From Candidatus Gastranaerophilales bacterium (GTDB taxonomy: Bacteria; Cyanobacteriota; Vampirovibrionia; Gastranaerophilales; Gastranaerophilaceae): a stretch of 9,339 nt of DNA. Positions 1-5,737 of the stretch are shown here, in pieces. Within the stretch, counting starts at the first letter, position 1. Every line of letters starts with the position of its first letter. A program made the translations under genes and the position numbers. The notes under the pieces were generated by a model. That model was given only the letters and a program-made list of their open reading frames with translations, was not told the DNA's origin and did no database searches. Where the stretch lies: contig JAJPXE010000088.1 in the NCBI GenBank assembly GCA_021205645.1, positions 1-9,339 of the forward strand, read 5' to 3'.

Positions 1-121
1 AAATTGTGGATTTGGAACGTTTTAATTGTCGAGCAATTTCGCTGATTGATGTCTGTTTTGCATGCAAAACAGACATCAATTCCCTTTCTTGAGCTGATAA
101 AGGTTTGTATTTCTTTGTCAG
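1..121 (-). CDS. IS30-family transposase, N-terminal fragment
   Basis: About 40 codons are present before the window ends. The translation reads TKKYKPLSAQEREL, then a helix-turn-helix region containing SISEIARQLKRSKSTI. This is the characteristic DNA-binding N-terminus of IS30-family DDE transposases, which cut and paste the element. The catalytic DDE domain would lie beyond position 1. The frame is open upstream only to a TAA and has no in-frame ATG. The best start is a CTG at 121, giving a protein that would begin (M)TKKYKPLS. It has a Shine-Dalgarno AAAGGA at 131-136, nine bases upstream. An ATG at 131 is out of frame by one base, so a frameshifted or damaged start is an alternative. Family assignment is firm; start and functionality are uncertain. 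Confidence 0.8.
   Translation of the reverse strand, partial: MTKKYKPLSAQERELMSVLHAKQTSISEIARQLKRSKSTI
45..80. repeat. Perfect 36-bp palindrome inside the transposase gene
   Basis: Each arm is 16 bp (45-60 and 65-80), around a self-complementary CATG at 61-64. The centre reads TTTTGCATGCAAAA. The symmetry stops at 44/81. Both sides continue as good transposase coding sequence (ERELMSV before, SISEIARQ after), so this is not a simple fold-back assembly join. Confidence 0.9.
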
Positions 122-178
122 GGAACACCATCCTTTCTTTTTCTTTTATTCTATTCTTTTGTCTTTCTCGGGTGTTCC
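122..178 (-). promoter_or_regulatory. Inverted repeat flanking the transposase ribosome-binding site
   Basis: GGAACACC at 122-129 is the exact reverse complement of GGTGTTCC at 171-178, with a 41-base purine-rich loop on the minus strand. The loop contains the Shine-Dalgarno (131-136), and the proximal arm lies directly before the CTG start. In mRNA starting upstream of the IS this stem would span the translation initiation region. A similar arrangement limits transposase translation from read-through transcripts in other IS elements. The pairing is seen; the regulatory role is inferred. The distal arm may also simply be part of the IS terminal repeat. Confidence 0.45.
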
Positions 179-240
179 ACTTATTTATTGAACTTTCACA
201 TGCATCAGGCAATGATAAAATACCGGTTGTCGATTACAAA

Positions 241-1623
241 CTACACTAAATACTTCTGCACTTTATCCCTGTCAAATACCTCTATACTATCCTTTGAGTG
301 GATAAATATCATACACGATATCTGTGATTTGAACGACTGAAAATCAGAATACGACAGCCGCTCACGTAAATCTGTCATATTATTCGCCAGAAATTCCGTC
401 AATACAGTCTTATTGTTATAAACAAGCTCTGAAAAATAATCCAGCGCATACTTTGATTTGACTCCCTCTATATATATCATATCAGGAGATTGAAATTCTA
501 TAAAACGCATTGCTCTGTCAAGATTAAACCCGACATTCTCATTTAACTCACATTGATTGACATTCTTCAAATCATACTTGGAAATCGACTCAACTGTCAT
601 AATATTCCTTGACGACTTCGCCGCCTCAAGCAGCAGTGAATATATAACATGAGTCTTTCCGCTCAGCTGAGCGCCACAAACAAGTACTATTCCCGGCTGT
701 TCCAGTTCCCTGTGTAATATTTGACGCTGCCTTTCATCATGGATTATCTCGGATAACTCCATAGGCGGTTTATATATCTTTAATGCTATTCTCTCGCCGA
801 TAATAGTTGGAAATGCTGATATACTCGCTATAAGAGTAATCTCATCAACCTTAAAACATAACTTCCCGAGTTGAGGAACCTCACACACAGAAGGATCAAG
901 GTTTGATAACGACTTTAACTTTGACACAAACGATGATACCAGTATATATGGTATTGAACCTTTGTTCATGAACCGGTTTTGCTGCTTAAATATTAAGTTC
1001 AAGCCCGAATCCGACTGCTCAAAATAAAGTTCATGAACATTCTCTACAATTGCCTGTTTTAATATCGCCCCGATAATCTTCCTTATATGCTCTTCACCTA
1101 AATCTTCGCTGTGTAATTCGTCTTTCCAGTCATAACCCGTATCAGAAACTGATGTATATATCTTATCTACAGTATCGGAAGTGTTATAATAAGCATCAAT
1201 TTTTGCCAGTATACCGGCCTCCGACGATATAACAGGCTCTATAGAACACTCCGCCGACTCCACTATCTTATCAATTACAAATAAATCCAGCGGATCAGCC
1301 ATCGCTACCGTCAAAACATCCTCTATCTTGAATAACGGTATCACATTGTACTTACGGGCATCGGCAAAATTTATATACTTCAAACACTCAGGGTCAAGCG
1401 AATAATCATCTAAATTCACATAAGGTATATGCAGTTTCTTCTCCAAAAACTTCAAAAGAGCCGGCTCATCCAATATACCTGCAGAAATTAGTGCCTGACC
1501 GATATTGATATTTTCCGAGGTAGCAAGTTTCTGCGCCCGGTCTAAGGTTTCATATTCGACTAAACCGTCACGTACAAGCTCATACTTCAATTTCTCCAAT
1601 GTCTTATTAGTAATTGTTTCCAT
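241..1623 (-). CDS. GspE/PilB-like protein with MshEN domain; degenerate ATPase
   Basis: 460 aa; PilB/GspE ATPases are usually about 550-580 aa. Residues 1-150 match the GspE/PilB N-terminal (MshEN) fold: two L-x3-G blocks (L16/G20, and G42/L45/G49/L56/L60) followed by HIPYVNL. Residues 175-450 align with the type II secretion/type IV pilus ATPase core, including SAFPTIIGERIALKIY (269-284). The P-loop GAQLSGKT is intact (317-324). Other motifs are eroded: the Asp box reads VESISKY where VEDPVEY is usual, losing the second Glu. Walker B GEIRD is EGVKS (386-390), the His box histidines are absent (404-416), and the zinc-binding CxxC pair is missing. Nucleotide binding is plausible but hydrolysis is doubtful. 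The start ATG has AAAGGA five bases upstream, inside the end of the response-regulator gene, one base away. I infer a regulatory role in pilus or secretion control; a divergent active ATPase is the alternative. Confidence 0.85.
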   Translation of the reverse strand: METITNKTLEKLKYELVRDGLVEYETLDRAQKLATSENINIGQALISAGILDEPALLKFLEKKLHIPYVNLDDYSLDPECLKYINFADARKYNVIPLFKIEDVLTVAMADPLDLFVIDKIVESAECSIEPVISSEAGILAKIDAYYNTSDTVDKIYTSVSDTGYDWKDELHSEDLGEEHIRKIIGAILKQAIVENVHELYFEQSDSGLNLIFKQQNRFMNKGSIPYILVSSFVSKLKSLSNLDPSVCEVPQLGKLCFKVDEITLIASISAFPTIIGERIALKIYKPPMELSEIIHDERQRQILHRELEQPGIVLVCGAQLSGKTHVIYSLLLEAAKSSRNIMTVESISKYDLKNVNQCELNENVGFNLDRAMRFIEFQSPDMIYIEGVKSKYALDYFSELVYNNKTVLTEFLANNMTDLRERLSYSDFQSFKSQISCMIFIHSKDSIEVFDRDKVQKYLV

Positions 1624-1624
1624 A

Positions 1625-1990
1625 TCAATCCTTTAAATATTGGTTAACCTTGCCGACCACAAACTCCAAATCAAAAGGCTTTGTTATATATTCATCAGCT
1701 CCTGTTTCTTCCCCGATAAGCTTATCTTCTTCCTGCGAACGTGCCGTCAACATTATTATCGGGATATTTTTATACTTGTTGTCAAATTTTAATAACCTGC
1801 TTATCTTGTAACCGTTCATCTTCGGCATCATTATATCCAGTAATATCAAATCCGGTACAATCTCTTTTGCGGATTTTAGCCCGTCATCACCGTTGTATGC
1901 GGTAAAGCAATCGTAGCCCTCACTATCCAGTACAAATTTCAAACTTTCTACGATATCCTGCTCATCATCAATAATAAGAATTTTTTTCAT
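1625..1990 (-). CDS. Single-domain response regulator (CheY/REC-like)
   Basis: 121 aa, essentially only a receiver domain. The canonical residues are all present: acidic pair D8-D9, phospho-acceptor D52 in LLLDIMMP, T82 in MLTAR, and K104 in TKPFD. There is no output domain, so it must act by protein-protein contact or as a phosphate shuttle. The chosen start is the ATG at 1990, preceded by AGAGG six bases upstream. A TTG at 2005 would add five poorly conserved residues. The gene overlaps the end of the histidine kinase by 23 nt and is followed after one base by the GspE-like gene, which strongly suggests that the kinase phosphorylates it and that it acts on, or with, the GspE-like protein. 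The first two are sequence facts; the partnership is inferred. Confidence 0.95.
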   Translation of the reverse strand: MKKILIIDDEQDIVESLKFVLDSEGYDCFTAYNGDDGLKSAKEIVPDLILLDIMMPKMNGYKISRLLKFDNKYKNIPIIMLTARSQEEDKLIGEETGADEYITKPFDLEFVVGKVNQYLKD

Positions 1991-3977
1991 CCGACACCTC
2001 TTCAACCTCGTATGAATATATTATATCACATTTTCCATATTTTTCTTTTTGTAACGATAATAATGAACCAATCCTATCCTCAATAACCCTGACAGATTTA
2101 ATATCACTGTCAAAAAATGCCAGCTTAACAAATTTGTACGAATTTTCTTCATAAATACATCCGTCTTTTTTATCCAAACCGTCAAACAACACATCTTCAC
2201 CCGATAAGTACTTGATACTATCCTGTTTTGATTTCAATACTGCGACAATCAGACTTGTATTTTTGGCCTTAGCCTCCTGTGCTAACTGTTTTACCGCCAG
2301 CATAAACCGGTTTTTTTCATTAGCTGCGGGAATAACAAAATAAAACGACGAGCCCTTATTTATAACACTGTCACACCAGATTGCACCGTTGTGTGCAGTT
2401 ATAAGCTGCTTCGCTATAGACAGCCCCAGCCCCGAGCCGCCGACCTCACGGGATAAAGAATTCTCTATCTGCTCAAACTTGTCAAATACATGAACAAAAT
2501 CAGGCTTTTCTATCCCTATTCCCGCGTCACGAACACAAACCTGAACATATTCACCGTTCAACTTGCTTATCTGAGGGGTAAAACACTCATCCGCTTTTAT
2601 ATCCGCAGCATTAACAACACCGGCGGTTATATTAATCTCTCCGTTTTCCGGCGAGAACTTTATTGCATTTGATACAAGGTTAGTTAAAACCTGCTCTATT
2701 CTGTCAGTATCAGCATACACATCAAGCAGATTATCATCAATCGATATATTCAAACTCAAATTCTTCTGTCCGGCAAGCTGTGACAAACTCAGCTTTACAT
2801 CACCAATGACGGGTGCAAGCGATGTCTTTTTATATAAATAATCCATCTTGCCCGCCTCTATCTTTGACATATCAAGCAAATCATTTATAATCTTTGATAA
2901 CTTCTTAACATTACGCTTAGCCATATCAAGAAACTTCATCATCTGTCCGGTTACAATACCCGTTCTGCCGCAGGATACGATGTCAAGAGAATTTTTTATT
3001 GATGTTAACGGTGTCTTTAACTCATGAGATACTATCGATATAAACTCGGATTTTAACCGCTCAAGTTTCGCAAGTTTGATATTCTTCCCGGTGATTTCCT
3101 GATACAAAATCGCACTTTTTAAGGGCAAGGTAACTTGATTGACAAGAGTTTGAAAGCATTTTGCATCATCAGATGAAAACTCCTTTTCTCTGAATATCTC
3201 CGAATATCCCCAACATTTATCATCTACCGTTATATACGAAAGCAGCTTTTGATAATTCAATATCTCAAAATCATACTCGTTAATAGAATATTTAACAGTT
3301 TCTTCCACCTCAATATCATCGATGGAAAAAACCTCCGTATTATCTATGTGAGAATTCCTGTAATTCAACACTGCCCTTAGCTTTAAAGCCTCTACAAGCC
3401 TTGAAGATAATTTGTAATTTGAATTAATCAACAATACCGGTTTTTGTTTATCTTTAAACGATAAAGTGCAGGAAACATTAGAATTTAGCGCCCTGTCAAT
3501 CCCGTCATTCATTATATTGATAAGTTTCTCTCTGTTCAAACTTCCTGCAAGCCGGGAGCTGGTACCATAAAGTACATTAAGTTGATAGAGGCTGTTTGCA
3601 AGCTCCCGATTTGATGTTGAAAGTTTCTTTAATGATTTTCTGACTTTCAAACCGGCAGCAATCGCAGACTTTAAAACGATCGGATTTATTGGCAGCGAAA
3701 CAAACAAATGTGCTCCCGTCTGCATGTCCGGCAAAAGTTCGTTTTCTCCTGCTAAAAGCAGGATTATTGTATCAAACCCTTTTATATTTCTATAAACAGA
3801 CCTCAAATCTAAAGAGGCAATATCAGTATCAATCATAACAATGTCAGGTGCTTCAACTTTCATCACATCAAGAATTGTTACTTCATTTGCGGAAACTATA
3901 AATTCGTCGTTCAACAGTGTAGTTTGCACGACGGTTTGAATATCTATATTATCTGATATCAATAATATTTTCGCCAT
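1968..3977 (-). CDS. Hybrid sensor histidine kinase with degenerate N-terminal receiver
   Basis: 669 aa, with no signal peptide or membrane segment, so probably cytoplasmic. Domains in order: receiver-like (1-110), short coiled linker (110-130), GAF-like sensor (about 130-295), HisKA dimerisation domain with H318 in SIVSHELKTP, and HATPase_c (about 415-552) with N box N433/N437, G1 DAGIGIE (484-490), F box (498-502) and G2 GGSGLGLS (513-520). The kinase core looks fully active. The receiver keeps D50 (MIDTD), but its usual Thr is A76 and its usual Lys of the KP motif is L95, so normal phospho-signalling there is doubtful. Residues 554-669 are an extra tail that may derive from a GGDEF domain. 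The gene overlaps the response regulator that is its likely partner. No clear Shine-Dalgarno precedes the ATG; the start is placed by the receiver fold, which begins at MAKILLISD. Confidence 0.95.
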   Translation of the reverse strand: MAKILLISDNIDIQTVVQTTLLNDEFIVSANEVTILDVMKVEAPDIVMIDTDIASLDLRSVYRNIKGFDTIILLLAGENELLPDMQTGAHLFVSLPINPIVLKSAIAAGLKVRKSLKKLSTSNRELANSLYQLNVLYGTSSRLAGSLNREKLINIMNDGIDRALNSNVSCTLSFKDKQKPVLLINSNYKLSSRLVEALKLRAVLNYRNSHIDNTEVFSIDDIEVEETVKYSINEYDFEILNYQKLLSYITVDDKCWGYSEIFREKEFSSDDAKCFQTLVNQVTLPLKSAILYQEITGKNIKLAKLERLKSEFISIVSHELKTPLTSIKNSLDIVSCGRTGIVTGQMMKFLDMAKRNVKKLSKIINDLLDMSKIEAGKMDYLYKKTSLAPVIGDVKLSLSQLAGQKNLSLNISIDDNLLDVYADTDRIEQVLTNLVSNAIKFSPENGEINITAGVVNAADIKADECFTPQISKLNGEYVQVCVRDAGIGIEKPDFVHVFDKFEQIENSLSREVGGSGLGLSIAKQLITAHNGAIWCDSVINKGSSFYFVIPAANEKNRFMLAVKQLAQEAKAKNTSLIVAVLKSKQDSIKYLSGEDVLFDGLDKKDGCIYEENSYKFVKLAFFDSDIKSVRVIEDRIGSLLSLQKEKYGKCDIIYSYEVEEVSDEKNSYY

Positions 3978-3995
3978 AATACTATCGTAGCAACA

Positions 3996-4001
3996 ATTAT
4001 A
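3996..4001 (-). promoter_or_regulatory. Candidate -10 box for the histidine kinase operon
   Basis: The minus strand has a perfect TATAAT here, 18 bases before the ATG at 3977. Transcription would start near 3989, leaving a leader of only about a dozen bases. No convincing -35 hexamer lies at 16-18 bases; TTAACA at 4014-4019 is too close. Proposed from the -10 match and position only. Confidence 0.4.
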
Positions 4002-4222
4002 TTTTTGGCAAATTGTTAAGTATAATTACCGCACAAGTAAGACAGACATAAATTTACGCCTGCCGTAAAAAATAGAATTATGACCACTGCAAGAAAAGGG
4101 TGCCGGGGGGAAGAGGGGATTGCGGAGCGGACAGTGCTTTCATATTTTTCCCCTCACTCAAAAAATTTTCTCTACTCCTGATGGGGAGGGAGCGGAGCGG
4201 ACAGTGCCAACTGCTTTGTAGG

Positions 4223-4264
4223 CGGAGCATTGTGTTAACGACGTTGTCGTTAACACCGACTCCG
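4223..4264. repeat. Hairpin I: 11-bp perfect stem with outer 5-bp stem
   Basis: GTGTTAACGAC (4232-4242) and GTCGTTAACAC (4246-4256) pair perfectly around a GTT loop. A second stem, CGGAG (4223-4227) with CTCCG (4260-4264), closes it across a small internal loop. No T-tract follows on either strand, so it is not a typical intrinsic terminator. Confidence 0.8.
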
Positions 4265-4305
4265 TTGCGGAGCGGGTGGAAACCAGTTCCCGCTGCCGCT
4301 CGGCA

Positions 4306-4338
4306 GACCGTGTAAAACGCACAGCGTTTTGCACGGTC
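4306..4338. repeat. Hairpin II: 15-bp stem with one T-G position
   Basis: GACCGTGTAAAACGC (4306-4320) pairs with GCGTTTTGCACGGTC (4324-4338) around an ACA loop. The only deviation is T4313 opposite G4331, which would be a U-G wobble in a plus-strand RNA. The 3' arm overlaps the inverted copy of the 16-bp repeat. No poly-T follows. Confidence 0.8.
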
Positions 4339-4555
4339 CGCTCCGCAGGTGAGGGCTAGAACCAATTTTCCATCTCGCTATCCGAGTAGGGCAGAGAGGG
4401 CTTAAACTTTTACCTCGCCGGATGATGTCACCTCTGACGCAGGCTGTACATCCCGCAAATTTTGGGATTTTTCCGCACCCGCTTTTTGTATATTTTTGTT
4501 AAAAAAAATTTCATAATAATTATTTGCAGGCAAAAAAAATAATTTTCATGCTTTC

Positions 4556-4579
4556 TATAAACAAATACATATAAAGGGA
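4556..4579 (+). promoter_or_regulatory. Candidate -10 box and Shine-Dalgarno of the small FKA protein gene
   Basis: TATAAA at 4556-4561 is a reasonable -10; no good -35 is seen at normal spacing. AAGGGA at 4574-4579 is a good ribosome-binding site. It sits directly against an ATG at 4580 but six bases before the ATG at 4586, which decides in favour of 4586 as the start. Confidence 0.45.
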
Positions 4580-4585
4580 ATGAAT

Positions 4586-5086
4586 ATGAATATCTCAAAC
4601 AACAATTATTCTTGTAATTCAAACTACAGCTTTAAGGCTGTAAAAATGAGCCCTGAACCTGCAAAATGGAATCAACAGGTACTCTCTGCCGTTCTTAATT
4701 CAAAGCATATCAGAAATATTATTGAAAATGGTGAAAAAAACGGTGAGGATACTTTCTTACATTTTTATAAAATGATTGACCCGCCAATGCCGGAATGCCC
4801 TGCTCACAGAGATATGTTTTTTCAAGTCTCCAGCGGCGACAAAATGCTCGTAAATAAATCCTCAAAATCAACTTATCACTTTATTCCCGGTGAAAGATTG
4901 TTTGAAAAACCGAGGGAAATAAAAACCGGTCCGGAAGATATTGCTGCCGACTTATCATATCAAATTAAAAAGCTCGACGGCAGAATTGTTGAAAAATCTG
5001 CTTTTGATAAACGTTTTACCTTAAGTGATCTGCGCAAAATGTGTTCTGAACTCATTTATGAAAAAGAAATCCCCATTAAAGATTAA
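4586..5086 (+). CDS. Unknown small protein with Asn-rich FKA-type N-terminus
   Basis: 166 aa; I recognise no enzyme or binding family. The N-terminus is Asn/Ser-rich (MNISNNNYS) and runs into NYSFKAVKM at 14-21. I associate this kind of leader with many small proteins of gut Gastranaerophilales; that is recollection, not proof. The remainder looks globular and soluble, with alternating predicted helices: a helix rich in N/E/K around 28-52, a Pro/Cys stretch PPMPECPAHRD (67-76), and an amphipathic C-terminal half ending in helices at 117-133 and 146-160. There is no membrane segment or recognisable signal peptide. It is a single gene on the plus strand, divergent from the kinase operon, and its stop lies five bases from the converging aldolase stop. 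Codon use looks like that of its neighbours, supporting a real gene. Confidence 0.8.
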   Translation: MNISNNNYSCNSNYSFKAVKMSPEPAKWNQQVLSAVLNSKHIRNIIENGEKNGEDTFLHFYKMIDPPMPECPAHRDMFFQVSSGDKMLVNKSSKSTYHFIPGERLFEKPREIKTGPEDIAADLSYQIKKLDGRIVEKSAFDKRFTLSDLRKMCSELIYEKEIPIKD

Positions 5087-5091
5087 TTTGC

Positions 5092-5733
5092 TTATTTAAG
5101 TGAACGCATAGCCGTGATTTTTTTTGTTTCAATACCGTTAAGCGGTATCGCTCCGCCGAGTGCCTTTGTGTAGATAACTGTCTTTGCATATTCCTCTGCT
5201 ATTTCAAGTTTCTGACAGGCATCATATAGACTGCTGCTGCCGATTATAAAACCGTGATTTGCCATAAGAACCGCATCATATTTATTAAAAAACTTTGCAG
5301 TATTTGCCGCCAGCTCTTTTGATGAGGGCATTGCATATTCTGCAAGCGGTATCCCGCCAAAATAAAAAACATTTTCTGCCATAACCGGCGCCGTCAAATC
5401 TTTGCCTGCCGCTGCAAAAGCACTCAATCCTGCAGGATGAACATGGATTATACAGTTTATATCTGAGCGCATTTTATAAAATTCTATATGTAATAATTTC
5501 TCGCTTGACGGTTTTTTACCGGAATTTATCGGTTTTCCTCTAAAATCTATCTCCACAAAATCATTTGGAGATAAATATCCGTTTGAAGAACCGGAGGTTG
5601 TTATAATAATATTCTCTCCATATCGGGTGGAAATATTACCCGAATACCCCGGGCTGTAATTCTTACTTCCGAGTATGCGTCCTGTTTCTATAATATTTTT
5701 TATTATTTCTGATTTGTCATTGCCGCAGCCCAT
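5092..5733 (-). CDS. Class II aldolase/adducin-family sugar-phosphate enzyme
   Basis: 213 aa from the ATG at 5733, the usual size of L-fuculose-1-phosphate aldolases. Family marks are complete: phosphate-binding SGNIS (31-35) and TTSGSSNG (45-52), the putative catalytic Glu E78 in KPSSEK, and zinc ligands H97 and H99 in HVHP plus H160 in ANHGF. Such enzymes cleave or rearrange sugar phosphates with Zn2+ in the cytoplasm. The sequence alone does not separate fuculose-phosphate aldolase, ribulose-phosphate epimerase and methylthioribulose-phosphate dehydratase; the HVHP-A-x-FAAAGK style favours an aldolase. Longer starts at 5751 or 5781 overlap the LptD-like gene and lie before the conserved fold. 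The start at 5733 leaves a 4-base gap and has GAGGA at 5745-5749. It is the last gene of the envelope operon, an unexpected place for a catabolic enzyme. Confidence 0.9.
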   Translation of the reverse strand: MGCGNDKSEIIKNIIETGRILGSKNYSPGYSGNISTRYGENIIITTSGSSNGYLSPNDFVEIDFRGKPINSGKKPSSEKLLHIEFYKMRSDINCIIHVHPAGLSAFAAAGKDLTAPVMAENVFYFGGIPLAEYAMPSSKELAANTAKFFNKYDAVLMANHGFIIGSSSLYDACQKLEIAEEYAKTVIYTKALGGAIPLNGIETKKITAMRSLK

Positions 5734-5737
5734 GTTA

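Larger units (their letters stand above)
1..205 (-). mobile_element. End of an IS30-family insertion sequence, cut by the window edge
   Basis: The minus strand carries the start of an IS30-type transposase. Upstream of it is an IS-end-like sequence reading TTCAATAAATAAGTGGAACA on the minus strand (complement of about 174-193), similar in style to the terminal inverted repeats of IS30 elements. The outer boundary near 205 is an estimate: neither the second end nor a target duplication can be seen. The element lies about 35-50 bp beyond the stop codon of the GspE-like gene at 241 and in the same orientation, so it appears to have inserted just downstream of that operon without breaking it. Confidence 0.7.
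4122..4346. repeat. Three copies of a 16-bp GC-rich unit, two direct and one inverted
   Basis: GCGGAGCGGACAGTGC occurs exactly at 4122-4137 and 4192-4207, 70 bp apart. Its reverse complement with one mismatch (GCGGAGCGGACCGTGC on the minus strand) lies at 4331-4346. A shortened core GCGGAGCGG also occurs at 4267-4275. Such mixed orientation is typical of REP-like or other palindromic intergenic repeats. Whether the unit recurs elsewhere in the genome cannot be seen here. Confidence 0.8.
3978..4585. other. Divergent intergenic region with GC-rich repeat core
   Basis: About 600 bp separate the minus-strand kinase operon from the plus-strand small gene. The flanks (3978-4080 and 4440-4585) are AT-rich and hold the presumed divergent promoters. 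The middle (about 4086-4415) is clearly richer in G+C than anything else in the window. It contains the repeat units and hairpins listed separately, G-runs (4104-4110, 4115-4118, 4183-4190) and CCCTCAC/GTGAGGG at opposite ends (4150-4156 and 4349-4355). Two overlapping antiparallel open frames cross it, but their composition is proline/arginine/serine-rich, they resemble no protein and have no ribosome-binding site. I see no convincing gene. Confidence 0.7.

Noticed and set aside
46..249. Plus-strand open frame across the IS end
   Set aside because: The opposite strand encodes a recognisable IS30 transposase start; the plus frame is its shadow.
4053..4069. TTTACG/CGTAAA hairpin near the kinase promoter
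   Set aside because: A 6-bp AT-rich stem without a T-tract in the right place; may be chance or an operator half-site pair, but there is no further support.
4078..4365. Overlapping open frames on both strands through the GC-rich region
   Set aside because: No ribosome-binding sites, compositions driven by the repeats and GC-rich hairpins, and no recognisable protein motifs; better explained as a repeat element.
4450..4472. Possible plus-strand intrinsic terminator, ATCCC/GGGAT followed by five T
   Set aside because: The stem is only 5 bp with a 9-base loop, and it lies upstream of a gene, not after one; too weak to call.
5084..5094. Bidirectional terminator between the converging small gene and aldolase
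   Set aside because: Only five bases separate the stops and no stable stem with a T-tract can be drawn there.
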